Shown: positions 7,762 through 14,121 of the stretch, piece after piece | Layout: each line of letters begins with the position of its first letter | How positions within the stretch are numbered: position 1 is the stretch's first letter | Origin: Clostridia bacterium | GTDB lineage: Bacteria; Bacillota_E; RBS10-35; JAJYVN01 | Length of the DNA: 15,718 bases | Assembly: GCA_027335515.1 (NCBI GenBank) | Contig: DAHWHT010000064.1 | Span: 1-15,718 of the forward strand | Direction: 5' to 3' | Notes under the pieces: generated by a model | What the model saw: the letters and a program-made list of their open reading frames with translations, nothing else | Database searches by the model: none | Told to the model about the DNA's origin: nothing | Position numbers and translations under genes: made by a program

Positions 7762-8249
7762 GACGCGCCGGCGGCCTCCGGCCGTCCGGCATCCGCCGCC
7801 AGCGCCGCGGCCACCCGCGCGTCCTGCTCGTCCACCGCCACCTGGCACTCCGGGCACAACCCGTGGATCAACTCCGTCCGGCCCACCACGCGGAAGCCGC
7901 CGACGCGCTCCGGCAGAACCGCCTGCCCGTGGGGCGGCGGCGCATCCTCAATGCGCTGGCAGCGGATGCACACCAACTCGGCGTGCGGCCGCGTGTCCGG
8001 GTCGTAGTGGACCTGACCGTCACCGGACGAGAAGCGCCGCAGTTCCCCGGCCTCCGCCAGGTCGTTCAGGGCCGCGTAGACCGTGGTCAGCGAGAGGTGT
8101 GGCAGGAGACCACGCAGGCGCGCATGCAGCTGCTCCGCGGTCGGATGCGAGGCGTCGCCGACCAACGCTCGGTAGATCAACACGCGTTGGGGCGTCACCT
8201 TACCCCCCCGCGCCTGCAGGCGCTCGATCAGTTCACCCACCGGCCGCAC
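7755..8249 (-). CDS. Fur-family metalloregulator, PerR-like
   Basis: A DNA-binding repressor of the Fur superfamily, 164 residues. The winged helix spans about 1-80 with TPQR (19-22), the HPTAEQLH segment and the recognition helix [18 protein letters not shown]. Structural zinc is held by C94-x2-C97 and C132-x2-C135. Putative regulatory metal ligands aligned with Bacillus PerR are H35, D83, H89 and D102; Asp rather than Glu at 83 is PerR-like, but the position of the second His of the PerR HxH reads Glu91. It could therefore sense peroxide, Fe or Mn. GTG 8249 is the start, with a GGAAGG 10 bases upstream; GTG 8240 is an alternative. It is the first gene of a two-gene operon with the VIT protein. 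The C-terminal tail is Ala-rich and unconserved. Confidence 0.88.
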   Translation of the reverse strand: MRPVGELIERLQARGGKVTPQRVLIYRALVGDASHPTAEQLHARLRGLLPHLSLTTVYAALNDLAEAGELRRFSSGDGQVHYDPDTRPHAELVCIRCQRIEDAPPPHGQAVLPERVGGFRVVGRTELIHGLCPECQVAVDEQDARVAAALAADAGRPEAAGASC

Positions 8250-8364
8250 GGCACCACAACCTTCCGCCCTACGTACCGACCAGATCCGCTCCGGCCCTGA
8301 ACCGTCCTCGCAAGGGATGCGTCCTGCATCTCAACGCTCATCTGAAACCATTGCAATCACCATC

Positions 8365-8392
8365 ACTATACAGCCATCCGCCGCGGCGTCAA
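8365..8392 (-). promoter_or_regulatory. sigma-70-like promoter of the fur-VIT operon
   Basis: On the minus strand TTGACG (8387-8392) and TATAGT (8365-8370) are separated by 16 bases, a good vegetative promoter in a window where most gaps have none. It points at the fur-family gene, with the start site expected near 8357, leaving a leader of about 110 bases. The -35 overlaps the TGA stop of the upstream flavoenzyme gene. A palindromic ATTGCAAT (8350-8357) lies at the predicted start site and might be an autoregulatory site, but it does not match a full Fur or PerR box. Confidence 0.65.
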
Positions 8393-9822
8393 GGGCGCGA
8401 CCGCGGCAGATGCAGCGGCCGGTCGCCCAGCCAGAGCGCCGCCTCCTCCAGACCCTCCGCCAGGGTCGGGTGCGCCGGCATCGCCGCGGCCAGGTCTTCG
8501 GCGGTTGCCCCCTGTTGCAGCGCCAGGCCGGCAATGGCCACGAGTTCGGTGGCGGCGCCGCCCAGCAGGTGCGCCCCCAACAGCCGGCCGTCCGCGGCCG
8601 CGATCAGCTTGCACAGCCCGTCGGTCTCGCCCGCCGCATGGGCGCGGCCCAGGGCGGCAAACGGCACCCGGGCGACGCGGATGCCTGGGTCGACCGCGCG
8701 GGCGGCCGCCTCGGTCAGCCCCACCCACGCCACCTCCGGGAAGCTGAAGACCGGATACGGCACGGGCGCTTCCGGGGGCAGCGGCCGACCCAGGATGCCC
8801 GCGCAGATCCGCCGCGCGTGTCCGAAGGCGACGTGCGCCAGACCGGGCCCGCCGATCGCGTCGCCGCCGGCCCAGACCCCCCAAGCGCCCACGCAGCGCA
8901 GCGCGTCGTCGACCGCCAGCCGCCCACCGCCGGCGGTCGCAAGGCCGCACGCCTCCAGGCCGAGGCCAGCCGTGCGCGGGCTGCGTCCCGTGGCCAAGAG
9001 GACGACGTCCACCGCAACCTCGCAGGCGGCGTCGGCGCTTCGCACCTGGACCACCGGCCCCGGCTGGATTTGCGCCACCTGCGCGCCGACGTGGACCGCC
9101 ACGCCGCGTCGGCGCAGGGCGGCGGCCAGACGTCGGGCAATCTCGGCGTCCGCCGCGGGCAGCAGCTGCGGCGCCACCTCCACCAGGGTGACGCTGCTGC
9201 CCAGATCCGCGTAGGCCGAGGCGAACTCGCAGCCCACCGCGCCCCCGCCAATGATCAGGAGCCGCCCGGGAAAGGTCCGCCGCGCCAGCAGTCCGTCGCT
9301 GTCGACCACGCCGGGCAACTCGGCGCCCGGGAGCGCGGGTCGCGCCGGTGTCGAACCCGGGGCCAACACAAGCGCCTGCGGCCGCAACGTGGCGCCGTCG
9401 GGACCTTCGACCCGCACCCCGGGAACGGCCCCGGAGCGCGCCGGCGGCACCAGCGTGCCGTATCCGCGCACCAGCGTGACGCGGTTGGTGCGCAGCAACT
9501 GCTCCAGGCCCCGCGTCAGATCGGCGACCACGCGGTCCTGCCGCTCGCGCACCGCGGCGAAGTCCACTGCGGTCTCACCGCCGATCCGCACCCCGAACTG
9601 GGCCGCCGCGGCCAGGGAGCGGGCGACGCGCGCGCTCTCCAGCAGGGCCTTGGTCGGGACGCATCCACGCTGCAGGCAGGTGCCGCCCGGACGGTCCGCC
9701 TCCACCAGGTGCACCGCCGCCCCACCCTGCGCCAACCCGATCGCCGCGGCATACCCGGCCGGCCCACCGCCCACCACCACCACATCCGGCCCCGCCGCCT
9801 GCTCTGACGCCACCTTCGCCAC
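8389..9822 (-). CDS. lpd: dihydrolipoamide dehydrogenase-like flavoprotein disulfide reductase
   Basis: A class I pyridine nucleotide-disulfide oxidoreductase of 477 residues. N-terminal FAD fold VVVVGGGPAGY (14-24), redox-active pair in GGTCLQRGCVPTK (C49, C54), NAD(P)-binding fold LLIIGGGAVGCEF near residue 190, ATGRSPRT, and WAGGDAIGG at the second FAD site. The C-terminal interface has the catalytic H451-P-T-L-A-E456 pair expected of lipoamide dehydrogenases, and there is no C-terminal Cys pair as in mercuric reductase. GTG 9822 or GTG 9813 could be the start: AGGAGG sits 3 or 12 bases away, neither ideal; the frame runs on to 10155 without homologous sequence. No 2-oxoacid dehydrogenase genes are in view. 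The divergent neighbour is a thioredoxin-fold selenoprotein, so a reductase-partner relation is possible. Confidence 0.88.
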   Translation of the reverse strand: MAKVASEQAAGPDVVVVGGGPAGYAAAIGLAQGGAAVHLVEADRPGGTCLQRGCVPTKALLESARVARSLAAAAQFGVRIGGETAVDFAAVRERQDRVVADLTRGLEQLLRTNRVTLVRGYGTLVPPARSGAVPGVRVEGPDGATLRPQALVLAPGSTPARPALPGAELPGVVDSDGLLARRTFPGRLLIIGGGAVGCEFASAYADLGSSVTLVEVAPQLLPAADAEIARRLAAALRRRGVAVHVGAQVAQIQPGPVVQVRSADAACEVAVDVVLLATGRSPRTAGLGLEACGLATAGGGRLAVDDALRCVGAWGVWAGGDAIGGPGLAHVAFGHARRICAGILGRPLPPEAPVPYPVFSFPEVAWVGLTEAAARAVDPGIRVARVPFAALGRAHAAGETDGLCKLIAAADGRLLGAHLLGGAATELVAIAGLALQQGATAEDLAAAMPAHPTLAEGLEEAALWLGDRPLHLPRSRP

Positions 9823-9929
9823 CGCCCTCCTGCCGACCGCGTACGCGACCGCCGTCGCCCGGTTCCGGCCCCCGACCCGAGTCCCCTGCGCCCTGGCCGC
9901 ACCCGCGCGGCGCAACCCGGTGCGGCAGG

Positions 9930-9941
9930 GGGGCGCGCCCC
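9930..9941. repeat. 12-bp palindrome in the lpd / selenoprotein intergenic region
   Basis: GGGGCGCGCCCC is a perfect palindrome in the 139-bp gap between the divergent lpd-like gene and the selenoprotein gene, 20 bases before the selenoprotein ATG. It could be an operator shared by the two genes. In DNA this GC-rich, chance palindromes are common, so this is only a candidate. No clear -10/-35 pair was found in this gap on either strand. Confidence 0.3.
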
Positions 9942-9961
9942 GCACGCGGAAGCGGGCCGGT

Positions 9962-10354
9962 ATGCCGACGACACACGGAATCGTGCTCTTCGAATACAGC
10001 GGTTGAACCGGGTGCAGGGATGCGAGGGCGTGGCTCTCGCAACACGGCTGCACGACACCCGAGCGACGCGACCTTCGCCGCCAACCGCCCACGCGCGCGG
10101 AGGTGGAAGCGCTGGCCGCGATGCACCCGGCCGGGGCGGCGGGCCTCGTGTCCACGCGCGGCGTGCGCTACCGCGAACTCGGGCTGGGCGGTCGGCAGCC
10201 GACGGCCGCGGAGCTGGCTGAGCTGCTGGCGGCGGAACCCGGGCTGTTTCGCCGTCCACTGGTGACCGACGGCAGGCGCCTGGTGGTCGGATTCGACCGC
10301 GCCGGCCTCGCGGCGCTACTGGTCGGGCCGGACCCGCGGCCGGAAGCGCCGTGA
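9962..10354 (+). CDS. ArsC/Spx-family thioredoxin-fold selenoprotein (UxxC, Sec at TGA 10004-10006)
   Basis: Reads through an in-frame TGA. Codons 1-14 give MPTTHGIVLFEYSG, the first beta strand of the ArsC/Spx (YffB, MgsR) family, which normally continues with CxxC. Codon 15 is TGA and the next are Thr-Gly-Cys-Arg, so the motif reads U15-T-G-C18. The frame stays open to TGA 10352-10354 and keeps the family order: RDARAWLSQHG, a DLRRQPPTRAEVEAL segment (37-51), STRGVRYRELGL (64-75) and the RRPLVTDGRRLVVGFD block (97-112). Total 130 residues, the family norm. A SECIS-like stem-loop follows the TGA. ATG 9962 has a weak GGAAG 9 bases upstream. Likely role: cytoplasmic thiol/selenol oxidoreductase, possibly an arsenate-reductase-like enzyme; the substrate is unknown. 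It ends 2 bp from the convergent cca gene. The alternative is a Cys-to-stop mutation, which the intact remainder and stem-loop argue against. Confidence 0.85.
10012..10053 (+). promoter_or_regulatory. bacterial SECIS-like stem-loop
   Basis: Starts 5 bases after the TGA. Lower stem GTGCAG (10012-10017) pairs perfectly with CTGCAC (10048-10053). An internal loop follows, then an upper stem TGCGAGGG (10021-10028) pairs with CTCTCGCA (10034-10041), 8 bp with one G-T wobble. The apical loop is CGTGG (10029-10033), with G in its second position; 22 bases separate the TGA from the loop. This fits the published shape of bacterial SECIS elements (short apical loop, G among the first two loop bases, roughly 16-37 bases from UGA), the site bound by SelB. 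The element lies inside the coding frame, as expected in bacteria. Confidence 0.75.
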
Positions 10355-10356
10355 AC

Positions 10357-11700
10357 TCAGGGGGCCGACGGCGCACCGTCGCGCAACCAGGCCAGCAACG
10401 CGTCCCGGTGGTTGGCAAGCCGCTCATCCAGCACCCCATCGTGCGCCGCGGCCAGCACCGACCCCACCCGCGGCCCCGGCGCCAACCCCAGCACGCGCAT
10501 GACGTCGTGCCCATCGATGGCGAGGTCTTCGCGGGCGAAGCGCTCCCCGCTTTCGGCGAGGGCCTGCAGGTGCTGGGTGAGGCGTTCCCCCTCCGGACCA
10601 TAACCCGCGCCCCAAAGGGACGCCTGGCGGTCCGCCCGCCGCAGCTCCAACAGATCCGCCACACCCTGGGGCCCCAGGGCGAGCAGCAACCGCCGCGCCG
10701 CGCCCGGGTGCGTCTGCGGACCATAGGAGAACATGTGGCGGCGCACCAGGGCCACCACCCGGGCCACCCGCGACTCCGCAAAGCGCAGCCGCCGCAGCAC
10801 GGACGCCGCGATCGCGGCACCGGCAACCTCATGGCCGTAGAAGTGGGTCCCGCCCTGCGCGTCCAGCGTGCGACAGGATGGCTTGCCGCAGTCGTGCAGC
10901 AGGGCCGCCCAGCGGAGGTGGGCCGCGGCGGGCATGGCCTCCACGGCGCGGACGCTGTGTTCCCAGACGTCGTGGGCGTGCATCGGATTGTTCTGCGTGC
11001 AGCCGACCATGGGCAGGCACTCGGGCAACACCGCCGCCAGCAGGCCGTGGCGCCGCAGATCGCGCAGCGCCAACCCGCAGCCGACCGCGCCGAGCATCCC
11101 GTCCAATTCGTCCCGCAGCCGCTCGGCGGCCAGCGACTCCAAAGACCCGTCCGCCGCCGCGGCCGTCAGGGCGCGGGCCAGGGCGGGATGGTAGGAAAAG
11201 CCGAGTTGGGCGCGAAACCGCACGGCGCGCAACACGCGCAGCGCATCCTCGCCGATGCGTCGCCCGGCCGGACCGACGGCGCGCAGCAGACCGGCGGCGA
11301 GGTCGGCCCGTCCGCCGTGGGGATCGATCACGGTGCCATCCGAGAGGTCGACCGCCAGGGCGTTGATGGTAAAGTCACGACGCGCCAGATCGGCGCGGAT
11401 GCTGCGGGTAAATACGACCCGGCTCGGGCGGCGCCGGTCGCGGTATTCCGCCTCGCGCCGCAGGGTGAGCACGTCGATGCCGTCCACCAGCACCCGCCCG
11501 AACGCCGCGTCGTCCGCCACCGCCCGCGGCCACAGCGCCAGGACGGCCTCCGGCCGGGCGGTCGTCGCCAGATCGTAGTCGTGCGGGGTGCGCGAAAGCA
11601 GGGCATCGCGGACCGCACCGCCGACCAGATAGACGCGATGCCCACCGTGGAGGAGTTGGAAGGCAATGCGCCCCACCGCATCCGGCAAGGGCCAGTCCAA
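10357..11700 (-). CDS. cca: CCA-adding tRNA nucleotidyltransferase with HD domain
   Basis: Adds or repairs the 3'-CCA of tRNAs. The N-terminal nucleotidyltransferase head has YLVGGAVRDALL (24-35) and the metal-binding D41-Y-D43; RRDFTINALA and GEDALRVLRAVRFRAQLGF follow. A central HD-type domain is visible in HDVWEHSVRAVEAMP and ALLHDCGKP. 447 residues. I start at TTG 11700: GGGGGG with 7 bases spacing precedes it, and the family N-terminus (about 25 residues before GG-VRD) then begins correctly. ATG 11763 is in frame but would add 21 residues lacking homology and has no Shine-Dalgarno; the frame extends to 11997. Its stop is 2 bp from the end of the convergent selenoprotein gene, and its first 35 bp overlap the start of the divergent lipoprotein gene. 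Confidence 0.92.
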   Translation of the reverse strand: MDWPLPDAVGRIAFQLLHGGHRVYLVGGAVRDALLSRTPHDYDLATTARPEAVLALWPRAVADDAAFGRVLVDGIDVLTLRREAEYRDRRRPSRVVFTRSIRADLARRDFTINALAVDLSDGTVIDPHGGRADLAAGLLRAVGPAGRRIGEDALRVLRAVRFRAQLGFSYHPALARALTAAAADGSLESLAAERLRDELDGMLGAVGCGLALRDLRRHGLLAAVLPECLPMVGCTQNNPMHAHDVWEHSVRAVEAMPAAAHLRWAALLHDCGKPSCRTLDAQGGTHFYGHEVAGAAIAASVLRRLRFAESRVARVVALVRRHMFSYGPQTHPGAARRLLLALGPQGVADLLELRRADRQASLWGAGYGPEGERLTQHLQALAESGERFAREDLAIDGHDVMRVLGLAPGPRVGSVLAAAHDGVLDERLANHRDALLAWLRDGAPSAP

Positions 11701-12592
11701 GGCCCATCCCCCCGTTTCGCGCGGCGGCCCCGCGGCTGCGGGGCTGCGGCTGGCGGTGGGCATTGCGACCGCCGCGCTTGCCGCCTGCGGCCCGGCCCAC
11801 CCGGCAGCCCCGGTCCACACATCCGCGTCCGCCGCTTCCCGGGCGTCGTCGAGCGCCGCAGCCCCGCGCGCCACGCACCCGGCGCGCCGCGCGCCGACCG
11901 CCAGCCACGCCGCGTCGCACACCGCCAGCCTGCGGTCCGGCGTGGCAAACCCCGCCTTCGCCCCGACCCTGCCGCTGCTGGGCCGCACCGGCGCCACCGT
12001 CTGGCTGCCGGTCTGGCTGCCGCCGACCGCCGCCGGCCGCCACGACTACTTTACCGTGCACACGACGGCCACCAGCTACCGCATCGGTCTCTACCAGGTT
12101 TCTCATCCCGCCGCGCCGGGAAGCCTGCCGTCCCCGCCCCAAAAGGACGCCTTCGGTGCCATCGCGGGGGGCAGCGCCGCATCCCTCGGAGCCTCCCCCG
12201 CCGTCCCGACGCCGCGGTCGGGCGGCAGTCCCGCCGCACCCGGGGGCGGGGTGCGCGCCACCTACTACCCGCAGACCGCCAAGCGCCCCTTTTCCCTGCT
12301 TCAGTGGCAGGCGCAAGGCTGGACCTTCCAGGTCGCCGATGTCAGCGGCGTCGGCCGCTCGGCCGCAGCCCTGGCACCCTATGCCCGCCGCCTCGCGGCC
12401 CTGGTACCCAGCGGCAAGACCCCGGTACCGCGGATCCCGCGCGGGCAGGTCGTCCAGACGATCACCCCGGCGGGTGCGTCCACCTGGGTGCTTTGGCGCC
12501 GCGGGGCGTGGAGCTACCGCGTGCGGGGCGCGGGCGCCCCGGCCCTGCGCCTTGCGGCATCCATGACCCGCGTCTCCGCGCGGCGGCGCTGA
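11666..12592 (+). CDS. putative lipoprotein of unknown function
   Basis: Not recognised as a named family. 308 residues with a long basic N-tip, hydrophobic helix LRLAVGIATAAL and lipobox LAAC (Cys41), so probably lipid-anchored outside the membrane. A low-complexity Ala/Ser/Pro/His linker (about 42-95) leads to a region rich in Trp, Tyr and Phe, including ATVWLPVWLPPTAAGRHDYF and ATSYRIGLYQVSHP. A second domain contains YYPQTAKRPFSLLQWQAQGWTFQV and ends with WVLWRRGAWSYRV. These alternating aromatic strands suggest a beta-rich extracellular domain. ATG 11666 has GGAGGAG with 10 bases spacing. The gene is divergent from cca with overlapping 5' ends, so its promoter lies inside cca. Codon use and aromatic content look like a true protein rather than an antisense shadow. 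Confidence 0.7.
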   Translation: MRPTASGKGQSKAHPPVSRGGPAAAGLRLAVGIATAALAACGPAHPAAPVHTSASAASRASSSAAAPRATHPARRAPTASHAASHTASLRSGVANPAFAPTLPLLGRTGATVWLPVWLPPTAAGRHDYFTVHTTATSYRIGLYQVSHPAAPGSLPSPPQKDAFGAIAGGSAASLGASPAVPTPRSGGSPAAPGGGVRATYYPQTAKRPFSLLQWQAQGWTFQVADVSGVGRSAAALAPYARRLAALVPSGKTPVPRIPRGQVVQTITPAGASTWVLWRRGAWSYRVRGAGAPALRLAASMTRVSARRR

Positions 12593-12673
12593 AAACGGCC
12601 CGGCGCAGCGGCGGCAGCCAGGCAGCGAAGGCAAGTGCACCGCAGGCCTTCGGCTCCCGGATGCCGCGGCGGG

Positions 12674-12781
12674 TCACCCGTGCGCCAGGCGCAGCGCAAA
12701 GGCCCCCCCCGCACCCACCAGCCACAACCAGCACAGCCACACCAACCAGCGAAGCCGACCACGGCCGCGCGTCCCGCCCAC
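12674..12781 (-). CDS. possible 35-residue single-span membrane protein
   Basis: Downstream of the NRAMP-like gene by 40 bp on the same strand. GTG 12781 has a GGGGGG run 9 bases upstream, the kind of ribosome-binding sequence used by other genes here. The ORF encodes a basic tip (RGRGRLR) followed by a very hydrophobic Trp/Leu run, LVWLCWLWLVGAGGAFAL, and ends with a short basic tail. This is the layout of a small single-span protein. No family recognised. High GC content makes chance ORFs frequent, so the call is tentative. The 81 bp to its left (12593-12673) contain nothing I can support, and no convincing terminator. Confidence 0.38.
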   Translation of the reverse strand: MGGTRGRGRLRWLVWLCWLWLVGAGGAFALRLAHG

Positions 12782-12821
12782 GACAACCCACCCCCCGCCA
12801 ACGCCTTGCGGCTGCTCGGTA

Positions 12822-14039
12822 TCACACCCGCGGGCCGGCCAGAAGCCAGAGGCAGGCGGCCACGAACGCCGCGAGCACCAGCCCGGCCGCGACGTTGTGC
12901 CCGTGGCCGTTGCGCCCCTCCGGCATCAGCAGCGGATCGTTGGCCAGCGCCATCAGCATGGCCACCAGCGGCGGCAGCAGGATCGCCGCCGCCGCCTGGA
13001 CCAGCACGGCGGTGTGCAGCGACGCTAGGCCGGGCCAGAGGACCGCGGCGGCCGTGGCCACCACGCCGATGGTGTAGGCGGTGTAAAAGCCGGGCGCCTC
13101 AGACAGACGGGCCTCCGGCCGCGCCCGCCCCCCCAGGGTCTCGGCCACCGCCCAGGCCGTGGAAAGCGAGACCGTCAGGGCCGCGACCAGCCCGGCATCG
13201 AACAGGCCGATCGCAAACAGGTCCCCCCCGATGGCGCCCAGGCCGCCGACACCGCCGCCGACGGCACCGGCCGCCCCGAGCACGACCACCGCCGCCGCGA
13301 CCAGGACCTGAACAAGCGCCCCGACGGCCAGGTCGACCCGTCCCGCGGCGATCGACGCGCCACGGCCGGCGCTGGACTGGGTCTGGAAAAAGAGCATCCA
13401 GGGGGCCAGCGCGTTGCCCACCGCCGCCGCCAGAAACAGCCCCAGATGCGCAGCGGGTCTGGATGCCCAGACCGCCGCGCCGTTGTGCCCGAGCACACCG
13501 GCCGCCAGGGGCAAAAAGAGCAAACTGGCCACCGCGAGCCCGACGGCCGCGCGCTCCGCGGCGCGGTACCGCGGCCCCAGAACCAGAGCCAGCACCAGGG
13601 CGCAGGAAAACGGCACCCCGGCAGCCAGGGGCACACCGAAGTGCGCCAGGCCCATCCCCATGCCGACGAACTCGGTCATCAGGGTCAGAGCGTTTTGCAC
13701 CGCGAGGTCGATACCCGCCAGCCAGGCCCAGCCGCGGCTGAAGCGCGTCCGAATCAGCTCCGCCAGGCCGCGGCCGGTCACGGTGCCCACACGCATCGCC
13801 ATGTCCTGGACCACCACGGCGCAGACGCCCAGCGGTACCAGCAGAACCGTGAACCATAACGCGCCGAATCGGGCACCCGTGGCCGCATACGAAAGCAGAC
13901 CGCCCGCATCGTTATCCGCGGCCATCGCCAGCAGGCCGGGCCCCAGCAGCGCCGCCAGCGATCCGACGGCCCGCCAACGGGCCCGCCGCCGGACCGGCCC
14001 CCCCGGCCGCGCGCCGCCGACCCGCTCCACCTGGACCAC
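12822..14039 (-). CDS. NRAMP-like divalent metal transporter, non-canonical subgroup
   Basis: 405 residues with about eleven membrane helices and the overall NRAMP (COG1914) plan. Helix 1 reads GPGLLAMAADNDAGGLLSY (D42-N-D44-A-G-G) where classical NRAMP has DPGN, and helix 6 reads NALAPWMLFFQTQ where classical members have a metal-binding Met-Pro-His. These changes define a distinct branch, so the transported ion may not be Mn or Fe. The helix 2-3 region has VVQDMAMRVGTVTGRGLAELIR, and the C-terminal part has ALANDPLLMPEG, both typical of the superfamily. GTG 14039 is the start, with GGGGGGAG 6 bases upstream. It is divergent from an HTH protein gene across 82 bp that contain an inverted repeat, and a possible mini membrane ORF follows it. 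Confidence 0.85.
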   Translation of the reverse strand: MVQVERVGGARPGGPVRRRARWRAVGSLAALLGPGLLAMAADNDAGGLLSYAATGARFGALWFTVLLVPLGVCAVVVQDMAMRVGTVTGRGLAELIRTRFSRGWAWLAGIDLAVQNALTLMTEFVGMGMGLAHFGVPLAAGVPFSCALVLALVLGPRYRAAERAAVGLAVASLLFLPLAAGVLGHNGAAVWASRPAAHLGLFLAAAVGNALAPWMLFFQTQSSAGRGASIAAGRVDLAVGALVQVLVAAAVVVLGAAGAVGGGVGGLGAIGGDLFAIGLFDAGLVAALTVSLSTAWAVAETLGGRARPEARLSEAPGFYTAYTIGVVATAAAVLWPGLASLHTAVLVQAAAAILLPPLVAMLMALANDPLLMPEGRNGHGHNVAAGLVLAAFVAACLWLLAGPRV

Positions 14040-14097
14040 GTGCGGCTCCCCCCGTCATATCGTCCGTACCCCACCCATATGCATCCGGGAGGTGCGG

Positions 14098-14114
14098 CGG
14101 TGCGCCCCGCACCG
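14098..14114. promoter_or_regulatory. 7-bp inverted repeat at the HTH gene start (candidate operator)
   Basis: CGGTGCG, a 3-base spacer CCC, and CGCACCG form a perfect inverted repeat 4-7 bases before the GTG start of the HTH-DUF1232 gene and in the gap shared with the divergent NRAMP-like gene. It is a natural candidate for autoregulation by the HTH protein. A partial direct repeat of GGTGCGG lies just upstream (14091-14097). Confidence 0.4.
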
Positions 14115-14121
14115 GGGGGTG

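Noticed and set aside
8389..9822. Mercuric reductase
   Set aside because: No N-terminal HMA domain and no C-terminal Cys pair; the His-Glu pair fits lipoamide dehydrogenase.
9251..10006. Long plus-strand frame ending at the TGA 10004-10006
   Set aside because: All but its last 15 codons (14 residues and the TGA) is antisense to lpd or intergenic; only the part from ATG 9962 belongs to a gene.
10103..10354. Stand-alone 83-residue protein starting at GTG 10103
   Set aside because: It is the C-terminal two thirds of an ArsC/Spx fold lacking the active-site half; the missing N-terminus lies upstream in the same frame across one TGA.
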